From assembly GCA_947495295.1 (NCBI GenBank), contig CANLYJ010000001.1, positions 1,302,001 to 1,366,000 of the forward strand: a DNA stretch of 64,000 nt, written 5' to 3'. A program made the position numbers and the translations under genes. This document shows, piece after piece, positions 37,749 through 46,552 of this stretch. The notes under the pieces were generated by a model. The model ran no database searches and was not told the DNA's origin. It was given only the letters and a program-made list of their open reading frames with translations. Positions within the stretch are counted from its first letter, which is position 1. Each line of letters starts with the position of its first letter. The stretch comes from an uncultured Paracoccaceae bacterium. GTDB lineage: Bacteria > Pseudomonadota > Alphaproteobacteria > Rhodobacterales > Rhodobacteraceae.

Positions 37749-38007
37749 GGGATTAACCCGAAACGTCGCAAGATAAGGCTGGTCTGGGCGTGATCATAAG
37801 GCGGAACAATAAATTTGAAAGTGGCGGTCATGTCAAAATATGCGTCACCGGCCTCGGCCGAGGTTGGTAACGGGCGTCTGAGCCAAGTCAGTGATGGCCG
37901 TGCTTGCACAAGTCCGGTGTGTTCGGCAATCCGTGAGTTTGCGCGCGAACTCATGCCGCATCCGGCACAAGGTCCGGCAATCCAGTCCGGGACGGCGTGG
38001 TTCTGCG

Positions 38008-38238
38008 TTATTCGTCGCTATCGGTGTCGTTGATGGCGTTGACCAGCAGGAATGCCGCCAGAATGCCCACAACCACATAGGTGGCATTCAGGGATACCGT
38101 TCTGGCCGCTTCGGATTCCCACCGATCAGAAACCGGTTCGGGCGCGTCTGTCTTGCCGACCTCAATCCCATCAGCCTGGCTGATGCTGGCCGCGCAGAGG
38201 AATGTTCCGATCAGGGCGAGTGTTGTGATTTTGCGCAT
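38008..38238 (-). CDS. Small exported single-span protein
   Basis: A 76-residue protein from ATG 38238 (AAAGGG six bases upstream). It has a signal peptide (MRKITTLALIGTFLCAASISQA) and a second hydrophobic segment (~51-68, TYVVVGILAAFLLVNAI) ending in an acidic tail, NDTDSDE. It would be an inner-membrane protein with a short periplasmic part. No family recognised. It lies downstream of gnd on the same strand (56-base gap). Confidence 0.6.
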   Translation of the reverse strand: MRKITTLALIGTFLCAASISQADGIEVGKTDAPEPVSDRWESEAARTVSLNATYVVVGILAAFLLVNAINDTDSDE

Positions 38239-38294
38239 GTCCATCCCTTTGACTTTTGCCGTAACGCTATCAGACGGGTGTCTGAGTGCAATTG

Positions 38295-39698
38295 CTATTC
38301 GCTGCCCCACGGCCCGTGATGACCGCTGCCCCCATCAATCCTGGCGAAGCCATGCGCGCCAAAGAAATCGCGCTGTCCCTGGATCATATTGGCGGTGCCG
38401 CGCGCGGTGCGCATCGCGTCAAAATAGGCAAGCCCGGATGACAGGGCAGGCAGGGCAATCCCGTGGAGCGCCGACTGCGCCACCGCCTGACGCAAGGCGT
38501 CATGGTTAGATTTTAGCGCGTCCGAGAAAGCGGGTGCGAACATCAGGTTCCGATCGGGGTCATCCTGCAACGCGCTTGCCATATCATCGAGCATGGCAGA
38601 GCGGATGATGCAGCCCGCGCGCCAGACCTTTGCGATCTCGGGCAGGGGCAGCGCCCAGCCGAATTCATCTGATGCCTTGGCGATCATGTCGAACCCTTGC
38701 GCGTAGCACAGGATTTTGCCCGCGATCAGCGCCTGTTCCAGCGTGTCCACCGACAGCGTGTCATGCGGTATGTGATGTGGTGCTGTGCCGAACAATGCCT
38801 CGCCTGCCGCACGGGTGTCGCGCTGCGATGACAGGTTGCGGGCGACGACGGCCGCCTCGATGGCGGGGATGGGGGCGGCGAGATGCTGTGCCTCGATCAC
38901 TGTCCAGCGTCCGGTGCCTTTCTGGCCTGCCGCATCGACGATGACGTCCAGCATTGGTTGGCCGGTTTTGGGATCGGTGGCCGCGGCCACTTTGCCAGAG
39001 ATTTCGACGAGGTAAGATTGCAGCGGCCCTTTATCCCATGTCGCGAAATGATCGGCGATGGTGTGGTGGTCAAGCCCCAAACCGTCGCGCATGATCCCGT
39101 AAACCTCTGCAATCATTTGCATATCTGCGTATTCGATACCGTTATGGACGGCCTTGACGAAATGCCCGGCACCTTCTTCGCCCATCCATGTTGCACAGGC
39201 CGTACCTTTGTGATCGGCGGCAATGGCTGTCAGGATATGTGCGACGCGGTCCCAATGGGTGCGTTTGCCACCGCCCATGATGGAGGGGCCGAACCGGGCA
39301 CCTTCTTCGCCGCCGGACACACCGATGCCGAGGAAGGGCAGGTCGCCCGCGTCCCGCGCGCGGCGGTTGGTGTCATGGAAGTTGGCGTTGCCTGCGTCGA
39401 TGATCATGTCGTTATCATCCAGCAGTGGGCGCAAAGCGGCGGTCTGGTCATCCACCGCATCGCCAGCCGGGACCATCAGGATGATCGCACGGGGCTTGGC
39501 GATGGCCGCAACAAGGTCCTTCAGGCTTTCGGTCGGGGTGATCCGGTCGGCCAGATCACCTGCCGCTTTGTGAAAGTCCCGGGTCCGTTGGGTTGTCCGG
39601 TTCCAGACGGCAATGTCAAAACCATTGTCCGCGATGTTGAGCGCCAGTGCGGCCCCCATGGTGCCAAGGCCAATCAGTCCAATTTCTGCGCTGCTCAT
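38295..39698 (-). CDS. gnd: 6-phosphogluconate dehydrogenase
   Basis: A 467-residue enzyme of the oxidative pentose phosphate pathway (6-phosphogluconate + NADP+ to ribulose 5-phosphate + CO2). It has the Rossmann motif GLGTMGAALALNIADNG, IDAGNANFHDTNRR, the catalytic region IGVSGGEEGARFGPSIM, VKAVHNGIEYADMQ with the catalytic Lys, and QKGTGRWTVIEA. Length is normal for the decarboxylating form. Confidence 0.95.
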   Translation of the reverse strand: MSSAEIGLIGLGTMGAALALNIADNGFDIAVWNRTTQRTRDFHKAAGDLADRITPTESLKDLVAAIAKPRAIILMVPAGDAVDDQTAALRPLLDDNDMIIDAGNANFHDTNRRARDAGDLPFLGIGVSGGEEGARFGPSIMGGGKRTHWDRVAHILTAIAADHKGTACATWMGEEGAGHFVKAVHNGIEYADMQMIAEVYGIMRDGLGLDHHTIADHFATWDKGPLQSYLVEISGKVAAATDPKTGQPMLDVIVDAAGQKGTGRWTVIEAQHLAAPIPAIEAAVVARNLSSQRDTRAAGEALFGTAPHHIPHDTLSVDTLEQALIAGKILCYAQGFDMIAKASDEFGWALPLPEIAKVWRAGCIIRSAMLDDMASALQDDPDRNLMFAPAFSDALKSNHDALRQAVAQSALHGIALPALSSGLAYFDAMRTARGTANMIQGQRDFFGAHGFARIDGGSGHHGPWGSE

Positions 39699-39883
39699 TC
39701 CTGTGATCCTTGCCTGTTATGTTGCTGTGGGTATAGGGGCAATCCGATGGCTTGAAAACGGGGGTGCGCTGCAAACACGTTGTTTTGTATTAGAGGATGC
39801 AGATGGGCGGTATAAATATGGGGTAAATTGATACCTAAATATTAACCCATTGTTTTATAAGTGTATTATCGCGCGTTTGCCGC

Positions 39884-39911
39884 TTGACTGGAAATCCACC
39901 CTCTCTATAAC
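39884..39911 (+). promoter_or_regulatory. Probable sigma-70 promoter of rplM-rpsI
   Basis: TTGACT (39884-39889) and TATAAC (39906-39911) are separated by 16 bases, a good match to the housekeeping consensus. The transcript would have a ~45-base leader containing GTGGGC-GCG-GCCCAC (39929-39943), a short stem before the start at 39964. Confidence 0.7.
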
Positions 39912-39963
39912 ACCGCAATCCGAATGATGTGGGCGCGGCCCACCCCAACCGAATTGGTGAGAT

Positions 39964-40461
39964 ATGAAAACCTTTACCGCAACTCCGGCGGATATCGACA
40001 AGAAATGGATCCTGATCGACGCTGAAGGCGTTGTTCTGGGCCGTCTTGCTTCGATCATCGCCATGCGCTTGCGCGGCAAGCATAAACCATCCTTCACGCC
40101 GCACATGGATATGGGCGACAACGTGATCGTCATCAACGCTGAGAAAATCCAGATGACTGGGAACAAGCGTGATGAGAAGTATTACTGGCACACCGGTCAC
40201 CCCGGTGGGATCAAGTCCAAGACCAAGGCTGAAATTCTGGAAGGCGCGCACCCAGAGCGCGTTGTGATGAAAGCCGTTCAGCGCATGCTGCCCGGTGGCA
40301 AGCTGAGCCGCAAGCAAATGACTAACCTGCGCGTTTTCGCAGGTACAGAGCATGGCATGGACGCCCAGAAGCCCGAAGTTCTGGATGTTGCATCTATGAA
40401 CAAAAAGAACACACGTACACAACATAAAGCCGACACAACCGGCACACCGGGGAGTGCATAA
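39964..40461 (+). CDS. rplM: 50S ribosomal protein L13
   Basis: A 165-residue L13, about 10-20 residues longer than the E. coli protein because of a polar C-terminal tail ([17 protein letters not shown]). It shows [55 protein letters not shown] and [12 protein letters not shown], all canonical. The stop overlaps the rpsI start (TAATG). Confidence 0.97.
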   Translation: MKTFTATPADIDKKWILIDAEGVVLGRLASIIAMRLRGKHKPSFTPHMDMGDNVIVINAEKIQMTGNKRDEKYYWHTGHPGGIKSKTKAEILEGAHPERVVMKAVQRMLPGGKLSRKQMTNLRVFAGTEHGMDAQKPEVLDVASMNKKNTRTQHKADTTGTPGSA

Positions 40462-40961
40462 TGGCCGATCAAGTAAACTCGCTCGAAGAGCTGGGCCAAG
40501 TTGCCGAAGGCGTTGAAGCCGTCGACGCACCGGTTGTTGAAACTGCCGCCCCGCGTGAGCCTGTCCGTGACGAACTGGGCCGGTCCTATGCGACTGGTAA
40601 GCGGAAAGATGCGGTTGCCCGCGTCTGGATCAAGCCGGGTTCCGGCAAGGTCACCGTGAACGGCAAGGACATGAACACATATTTTGCCCGTCCTGTTTTG
40701 CAGATGATCCTGGCACAGCCGTTTTCGGTTGCTGGTGTCACTGGTCAGTTTGACGTGGTTGCCACCGTCAAGGGTGGTGGTCTGTCTGGTCAGGCTGGTG
40801 CGGTCAAGCATGGTGTGTCCAAGGCGCTGCAACTGTTTGACCCAAGCCTGCGCCCGGCCTTGAAAGCCGCCGGTTTCCTGACCCGCGACAGCCGTGTTGT
40901 GGAACGTAAGAAATACGGTAAGCGCAAGGCGCGCCGGAGCTTCCAGTTCTCCAAGCGTTAA
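40461..40961 (+). CDS. rpsI: 30S ribosomal protein S9
   Basis: A 166-residue S9 with an acidic N-terminal extension of ~35 residues ([19 protein letters not shown]), usual in alphaproteobacteria. The core has [38 protein letters not shown] and the basic C-terminus [16 protein letters not shown] that reaches the P-site tRNA. A terminator follows. Confidence 0.97.
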   Translation: MADQVNSLEELGQVAEGVEAVDAPVVETAAPREPVRDELGRSYATGKRKDAVARVWIKPGSGKVTVNGKDMNTYFARPVLQMILAQPFSVAGVTGQFDVVATVKGGGLSGQAGAVKHGVSKALQLFDPSLRPALKAAGFLTRDSRVVERKKYGKRKARRSFQFSKR

Positions 40962-40982
40962 TCGCTGGATGATATGTTATCG

Positions 40983-41013
40983 AAAGGGGCGGTCCATTGG
41001 GCCGCCCTTTTGC
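40983..41013 (+). terminator. Intrinsic terminator after rpsI
   Basis: AAAGGGGCGG and CCGCCCTTTT form a stem with one bulge around a 9-base loop, ending in a T run. It lies 21 bases after the rpsI stop and closes the ribosomal protein operon. Confidence 0.85.
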
Positions 41014-41078
41014 TTTATACATGTGGGTAAGTTTGATTATCGGTTTCATCACGAATTGATCCAGAATATCAATGCCCG

Positions 41079-41957
41079 ATGACCTTTGATCAAATCCGTA
41101 CGTTCCTGTGGGTGGCCCGTCTGGGCGGGTTTCGTAAAGCCGCTGAACGGTTGCACCTGTCGCAGCCAGCTGTGTCGACCCGTATTGCCAATCTTGAAGA
41201 CGAATTGCGTGTCCCGCTGTTTGAACGTGGTCCAGGTGCGCTGATCCTGACGAAACATGGTACGTTGTTGCTGTCCTATGCCGAACAGATGCTGTTTGTC
41301 GAAGAGGAGATTAAACAGCGCGTCGCAAACCCCTCCGAGGCGGAGGGGTTGTTTCGTGTCGGTGCCTCTGAAACGATTGCGCAGGCCTGGTTGCCGGAAT
41401 TCCTGAAAGCCTTCAGCGAACATTTCCCGCGGGTGAGTGTTGATCTGACCGTCGATATCTCTCTGAACTTGCGCGCGGCGTTGCTGGAACGCCGCCTTGA
41501 TCTGGCATTTCTAATGGGCCCGGTATCGGAGTTTACGGTTGAGAATGTGGAATTACCGCCCTTTGATCTGCATTGGTACCGGTCGGTCAGCAATCCACAG
41601 ACGGATTTGCGCGAAATTCCGGTGATTTCCTATTCCAGCAAGACCCGGCCTTATCGCGAATTGATGGCCGAATTGTCGCGCCGAATTGGGCCGAATGTCC
41701 GTGTTTTTGCCTCTGCTTCGCTGTCTGCAAGTCTCAAGATGATTGCGGCGGGCATCGCGGTGGGTCCTTATCCGCGTGCCTTGGCGGACGATTTTCTAAG
41801 CTCTGGCCAGATTGTGGAGTTTGATCCGGGTTTTCATCCGCAACCACTGACCTTTACCGCATCGTATCTGTCAGAGCCGCGCAGTTTTCTGGTTGAAAAC
41901 AGCGCCGAGATCGCGCGGGATGTCGCAAGGGCATGGGATAAAACGCACCCACAGTAA
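41079..41957 (+). CDS. LysR family transcriptional regulator
   Basis: A 292-residue regulator. The N-terminal HTH has FLWVARLGGFRKAAERLHL and SQPAVSTRIANLEDEL; the C-terminal ~200 residues are a LysR substrate-binding domain (GASETIAQAWLPEFLKAF). It lies directly upstream of, and in the same direction as, the D-glutamate cyclase family gene and TRAP transporter genes, which it probably controls. The effector may be the transported acid. Confidence 0.9.
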   Translation: MTFDQIRTFLWVARLGGFRKAAERLHLSQPAVSTRIANLEDELRVPLFERGPGALILTKHGTLLLSYAEQMLFVEEEIKQRVANPSEAEGLFRVGASETIAQAWLPEFLKAFSEHFPRVSVDLTVDISLNLRAALLERRLDLAFLMGPVSEFTVENVELPPFDLHWYRSVSNPQTDLREIPVISYSSKTRPYRELMAELSRRIGPNVRVFASASLSASLKMIAAGIAVGPYPRALADDFLSSGQIVEFDPGFHPQPLTFTASYLSEPRSFLVENSAEIARDVARAWDKTHPQ

Positions 41958-42050
41958 TCCAAATTATCTATCGCATATGATCTAAAATGATAATTTGTGT
42001 GGAATAGAGCCTGCATGCGATGTTTTAGGCGCATCGCAGGAGCTGCCCTT

Positions 42051-42902
42051 ATGACGCGTAAAGAAGTTTCGCATTCCGATCTGCTGTCGGCATCTGCCAT
42101 GCAGGTCCGTGCTGCTATTCGCACCGGGTCATATGATGGGCACACAGCCGGATTGGCCGCGGGCAAGTTGCAATGCAACCTTGCCATTTTGCCAGAACGC
42201 TTCGCACTGGATTTCCTGCGCTTTTGTCAGCGTAACCCCAAGCCCTGTCCGATTGTTGGTGTCAGTGACAGTGGCGATGCCGCCTTGCCGACATTGGGCC
42301 ACGACATCGACATCCGGACCGATGTGTCCAGATACCGGATTTTTCGCGATGGCGGGTTTTCCGCAGAGGTCACTGATATCAGTGACCATTGGGCGGATGA
42401 CCTTGTGACGGTTGCGTTGGGCTGTTCATTCACCTTTGAAAATGCGCTTTTGCGGGCGGGTATTCCGGTACGCCATGTCGAAACGGGTCGGAATGTTCCG
42501 ATGTACCGCACGGATATTGGCCTGGTTCCTGCGGGCCCGTTTACCGGCAAAATGGTGGTTACCATGCGCCCGATCCCGGCGGAGAAGGTGCAACAGACGA
42601 CAGAGATTTGCAGCCATTATCCGCAAGCCCATGGTGCGCCGATTGCTGTGGGTGATCCGGCCCAGCTTGGCATTGCTGACCTCGCTCAGCCTGATTGGGG
42701 AGAGCCGGTTGAACTGAAACCGGGTGAGGTTCCCGTCTATTGGGCCTGCGGTGTGACCCCGCAAAACGTGCTGCTGGATGCCGGTTTGCCGATCTGCATC
42801 ACCCATTCACCGGGTCACATGCTGATCGCGGACGTCGCTGAGGACGCCGAAACACCAATCCTGAAAAGAATCGAAACCACACGACAAGGAGACGAGAAAT
42901 GA
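42051..42902 (+). CDS. D-glutamate cyclase family (DUF1445) putative hydro-lyase
   Basis: A 283-residue protein starting at ATG 42051 (AGGAG upstream). Motifs of the DUF1445/PF07286 family: TAGLAAGKLQCNLAILP, CSFTFENALLRAGIPVRH, NVPMYRTDI, FTGKMVVTMRPIP, YWACGVTPQNVLL and ITHSPGHMLIADV. Members are annotated as putative hydro-lyases, and related proteins make or open 5-oxo-D-proline. Its stop overlaps the start of the TRAP binding protein gene, so it likely acts on what that transporter brings in. Confidence 0.85.
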   Translation: MTRKEVSHSDLLSASAMQVRAAIRTGSYDGHTAGLAAGKLQCNLAILPERFALDFLRFCQRNPKPCPIVGVSDSGDAALPTLGHDIDIRTDVSRYRIFRDGGFSAEVTDISDHWADDLVTVALGCSFTFENALLRAGIPVRHVETGRNVPMYRTDIGLVPAGPFTGKMVVTMRPIPAEKVQQTTEICSHYPQAHGAPIAVGDPAQLGIADLAQPDWGEPVELKPGEVPVYWACGVTPQNVLLDAGLPICITHSPGHMLIADVAEDAETPILKRIETTRQGDEK

Positions 42903-43930
42903 AACATGCATTATCCCTTTTGATTGCGGGCACCGCCCTTGCAACGCCTGTCTGGGCCGAAGATCTGGCCGTTGTTGGCAGCTGGTCCAGCTTGCCCTTG
43001 CACAATGAATATGAGGCCCCGTTCTGGGGTACGGCATTGCCCGCCGCGTCAGGTGGCAAGATCAATGTTGAACTGACAACCCACAATCAGATGAGCCTTG
43101 GTTTGGGCGATGTGTATCCTTTGTTGGGGCAGGGTGTTTACGATGTGGCGATGACTGTGGCCGATTATGCGGTGGCCGACGCACCGGAATTGGAGGGGCT
43201 GGATGTGCCGTTGCTGGCCCTGACGGCCGATGAGGCCCGCGCGATGGTCGATGCCGCCCGTCCCATGGTCGCCGACATTTACCGGGACCGGTTCAATGCG
43301 CATGTGCTCGCGATTGCGCCATACCCGCCGCAGGTCGTGTTTTGTAATGCCGAGATTACAAATCTGGCCGATCTGGAAGGTTTGAAGGTCCGTGCATCGG
43401 GCCGGATGACCGCCAAGCTGTTGGAAGCCCTGGGCGCGGAAGGCGTCAATGTGTCTTTTTCCGAAGTGCCCGGTGCGCTGCAAAACGGCGTTGTGGATTG
43501 TGCGGTGACGGGGGCCGGTTCAGGCTACAGCGCGGGTTGGTGGGAAGTGTCCACCCATCTGCTGCCGATCCCGTTGGGCGGCTGGGATTCGGTGGTGACC
43601 GCCATCAATATGGATAAGTGGAACGGTATGGACGCTGACACGCAGGCCCTGATCACAGCCGAGGTTGCCAGCGGTTTCGAAGACCCCGCATGGGCCAGCG
43701 CGCAGGATGCATTGGTCAATGACATTGCCTGCCTGACCGGCAATGGCGACTGCCCATCGGGTGAGGCGCGTTCCATGACACTGGTTGAGGTCAGCAATGC
43801 CGATTTCGACCGTGCCCGTGATATCCTGACAGGTGAGGTGTTGCCCGACTGGGCCGCGCGTGCCGGAGGCGACTGGGCTGCGCGCTGGAATGACAGTGTG
43901 GGCAAGGTTGTTGGTGTGACGATCAACTAA
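42899..43930 (+). CDS. TRAP transporter periplasmic binding protein (DctP family)
   Basis: A 343-residue protein with signal peptide (~1-20, ending VWA before EDLAVVG). It belongs to the DctP fold: LGLGDVYPLLGQGVYDVAM, LEGLKVRASGRMTAKLLEALGAEG, VPGALQNGVVDCAVTG and GGWDSVVTAINMDKWN. The conserved Arg of RASGRM would bind the carboxylate of the ligand. Substrate unknown; the genomic link to a D-glutamate cyclase family enzyme suggests an amino- or oxo-acid. Confidence 0.9.
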   Translation: MKHALSLLIAGTALATPVWAEDLAVVGSWSSLPLHNEYEAPFWGTALPAASGGKINVELTTHNQMSLGLGDVYPLLGQGVYDVAMTVADYAVADAPELEGLDVPLLALTADEARAMVDAARPMVADIYRDRFNAHVLAIAPYPPQVVFCNAEITNLADLEGLKVRASGRMTAKLLEALGAEGVNVSFSEVPGALQNGVVDCAVTGAGSGYSAGWWEVSTHLLPIPLGGWDSVVTAINMDKWNGMDADTQALITAEVASGFEDPAWASAQDALVNDIACLTGNGDCPSGEARSMTLVEVSNADFDRARDILTGEVLPDWAARAGGDWAARWNDSVGKVVGVTIN

Positions 43931-43947
43931 AAGGGGGTCTGCCGATT

Positions 43948-44496
43948 ATGGAAATGCAGTTGATCGATATCTTGCGCCGCCTGAACAAAGCGGTGGCGCT
44001 CATCGTCGGTTTTGGCCTGCTGGCTTGTGCAGGTTTTGTGCTGACCGATATCATCATGCGCCAGATCGGCACGTCGCTAGGCGGAACCGAGGAGATCGCG
44101 GGTTATGCCATGGCGCTCGCGACTTCTTGGGGCATGTCTTACACACTGCTGGAGCTGGGCCATGTGCGGATTGACCTGTTGCGCAGTCGTACCGGCAGCC
44201 TGACCCGTGCCTTGTTTGACTTGTTTTCGATGGTTGTGATGTCGGGTGTTGTCATCATGATCGCGGTCAAGGCTTGGCCAGTCGTTGAACGATCTTTGGT
44301 CAATGGATCAACCGCCAATACCCCGCTGGAAACGCCATTGGTTTGGGTGCAGATGCCGTGGTTTGCGGGCTGGGTCTGGTTTGCTGTCATGTCCAGCCTG
44401 ACAACGATCGCCGCGATGAGCCTGCTGGTGAAACGCCGTTACGCAGAGACCGAAAGTGTCATCGGTGCCTTTGCCGAACAGGAGACATTGCAATGA
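43948..44496 (+). CDS. TRAP transporter small permease (DctQ family)
   Basis: A 182-residue protein with four membrane segments (~17-38, ~50-70, ~92-112, ~133-153). The DctQ features GGTEEIAGYAMALATSWGMSY and GHVRIDLL are present. The stop overlaps the start of the large permease gene (ATGA). Confidence 0.9.
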   Translation: MEMQLIDILRRLNKAVALIVGFGLLACAGFVLTDIIMRQIGTSLGGTEEIAGYAMALATSWGMSYTLLELGHVRIDLLRSRTGSLTRALFDLFSMVVMSGVVIMIAVKAWPVVERSLVNGSTANTPLETPLVWVQMPWFAGWVWFAVMSSLTTIAAMSLLVKRRYAETESVIGAFAEQETLQ

Positions 44497-45776
44497 TCGC
44501 CTATGTCTCTGTCGCGTTGCTGGGCCTGCTGGCGCTATCAATTCCGGTTGGTATCGTTTTGTTTTTGCTAGGATTTGGTGTTGATCTGTTCTTTTCCAGT
44601 TTTCCACTGACGCGCGGTTTGGGCAACATGGTCTGGTCGTCATCCAATTCTGCGACCTTGATTGCGATTCCGTTTTTCGTCCTGCTGGGCGAAATTCTGG
44701 TGCGTAGCGGTGTCGCCACGCGCACCTATGCAGCGCTGGATTGCTGGGTATCGTGGTTGCCGGGCGGGTTGGTTCACGCGAATGTGGCGACCGCGACGAT
44801 GTTTTCGGCGACATCCGGGTCATCCGTGGCCACGGCGGCCACCGTCGCGACCGTCGCGATGCCGCAGGCGGAAAAGCTGGGCTATGATCCGAAGCTGTTT
44901 TCCGGGGCGATTGCAGCTGGTGGCACGTTGGGCATCATGATCCCGCCCTCAATTAACTTGATTGTCTATGGGTTTCTGACCCAATCATCGATCCCGCAAT
45001 TGTTTCTGGCGGGGTTGATCCCGGGTATTTTTTTGGCCATCGCCTTCATGGCCGTGACCGCCATCATCTGCCTGATCCGTCCTGATCTGGGCGGTGTCCG
45101 TCGCACCTTTCCATTGCCACAGATGATGCGTGCCTTGATCGATCTGGTCCCGATCCTGATCCTGTTCGGGCTGATCGTCGGGTCGATCTACCTGGGCTGG
45201 GCCACCCCGACAGAGGCGGCGGCGGTCGGTGTGGCCGGTGCATTGCTGATCGCGCTTGCCTTTGGCGGTGTGTCATGGGCGATGCTGACGCAAAGTCTGA
45301 CGGGGACTGTCAAGATCACGTCGATGATCATGTTGATCGTGATCGGGGCGTCATTTTTGAACTTCACGCTGGCCTCGGCCGGGTTGGGGCGCGAATTGAC
45401 GGCGTTCATGACCGGGCTGGGCCTGACCCCGTTGAAAACCATTCTGGTGGTTGTTGTCCTTTACATCGTGCTTGGCTTTTTCATCGAGACCCTGTCGCTG
45501 ATGGTGGTCACGATCCCGATTATTGTGCCGCTGGTTGTCGCCCAAGGCTATGATGTGATCTGGTTTGGCATTCTGATGATCGTGCTGATTGAAATGGCAC
45601 TGATTACGCCGCCGGTTGGTCTGAACCTTTATGTTGTGCAGGGCGCGCGCAAATCGGGCAGTTTAAACGAGGTGATGCTGGGGGCATTGCCTTATTGCCT
45701 GACGATGCTGGCCATGGCGTTCTTGCTGATTGCGTTCCCGGCTATCGCGCTGTTCCTGCCGAATGCGTTGCAATAA
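44493..45776 (+). CDS. TRAP transporter large permease (DctM family)
   Basis: A 427-residue polytopic permease from ATG 44493. It has LIAIPFFVLLGEILVRSGV, SGSSVATAATVATVAMPQ, GAIAAGGTLGIMIPPSINLIVYG and the C-terminal EMALITPPVGLNLYVVQG, all typical of DctM. With DctQ and DctP it forms a Na+-driven organic acid importer. The convergent xdhC-like gene ends 8 bases away. Confidence 0.94.
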   Translation: MIAYVSVALLGLLALSIPVGIVLFLLGFGVDLFFSSFPLTRGLGNMVWSSSNSATLIAIPFFVLLGEILVRSGVATRTYAALDCWVSWLPGGLVHANVATATMFSATSGSSVATAATVATVAMPQAEKLGYDPKLFSGAIAAGGTLGIMIPPSINLIVYGFLTQSSIPQLFLAGLIPGIFLAIAFMAVTAIICLIRPDLGGVRRTFPLPQMMRALIDLVPILILFGLIVGSIYLGWATPTEAAAVGVAGALLIALAFGGVSWAMLTQSLTGTVKITSMIMLIVIGASFLNFTLASAGLGRELTAFMTGLGLTPLKTILVVVVLYIVLGFFIETLSLMVVTIPIIVPLVVAQGYDVIWFGILMIVLIEMALITPPVGLNLYVVQGARKSGSLNEVMLGALPYCLTMLAMAFLLIAFPAIALFLPNALQ

Positions 45777-45784
45777 CAACTGGT

Positions 45785-46552
45785 TCAGCCAACCGCTTTG
45801 CGCCGGACACTGATCAGTTCGGCCAGAATGGACAGCGCGATTTCTTCAGGTGTGACCGCCCCGATATCAAGCCCGGCCGGTGCTTTGATTGCGTCGATCT
45901 GCGCGCGCGCCAGACCATTGCCTTCCAGTTTGTCTGCAAGGGTCGCGAATTTGCGGGTGCTGCCGACAAAGGCGATATGCATCGCAGGTGTCGCCAGCGC
46001 ACGCGTCAACGCATCAAGGTCACCCTGACCTTGGGTTGCGATGACGATAACCCGTTGCCGGGTCTGGCCCGGGTCGGGCAGGGCCGCTGTGCAATCCCAG
46101 TGGAATTCCGGGCCAAGCCGCCCCAAGGCTTCCGCCACCGGCGATGCGCCAAGCACGACCAATTGTGGGGTCGGCAGGCAGGGTTCGATGAAGATGTCGA
46201 CAGTTCCCCGCGATGGGCACCCATTGCGGGCGAAAACGGTGCCGTCGACTTCCTCCCCGGCGCTGACGCCTTTTTCGGCCAGCAAATCCTCTGGCGCGAC
46301 AGAGATCAGCTGCGGCGTGCCGTCCTGTAACGCGGCCAGTGCGGCCCGTTTCACCGCACCGCGTGTACAGCCGCCGCCCAGCCAGCCATGCAGGATTGTG
46401 CCATCCGCGCTAAGCAGTGCCTTGGCTCCGGGTTTCGCTGCCGTGGCGCCCGCCGTACGAACGATGGTGGCAAAGGCAAAGGGTTCGTCCCGCGCGCGCA
46501 GGTCCTGTGCGGCTTCGGCCAGATCGCTGGATTGCACTTCGGCGGGGGTCAT
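45785..46552 (-). CDS. coxF: XdhC/CoxF family molybdenum cofactor maturation protein
   Basis: A 255-residue protein from ATG 46552, overlapping the coxE stop (ATGA). It shows the XdhC N-terminal PFAFATIVRTAGATAAKPGA and GWLGGGCTRGAV, and the Rossmann-like C-terminal part with LVVLGASPVAEALG and HIAFVGSTRKFATL. XdhC-type proteins bind and sulfurate the Mo cofactor and hand it to the hydroxylase. As last gene of coxMSLDEF it would mature CoxL. Confidence 0.9.
   Translation of the reverse strand: MTPAEVQSSDLAEAAQDLRARDEPFAFATIVRTAGATAAKPGAKALLSADGTILHGWLGGGCTRGAVKRAALAALQDGTPQLISVAPEDLLAEKGVSAGEEVDGTVFARNGCPSRGTVDIFIEPCLPTPQLVVLGASPVAEALGRLGPEFHWDCTAALPDPGQTRQRVIVIATQGQGDLDALTRALATPAMHIAFVGSTRKFATLADKLEGNGLARAQIDAIKAPAGLDIGAVTPEEIALSILAELISVRRKAVG

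Noticed and set aside
37749..38007. A 72-codon plus-strand frame (37815-38033) near a 12-bp palindrome
   Set aside because: It runs into the opposite small exported protein gene and has no convincing start site; the palindrome alone is weak evidence.
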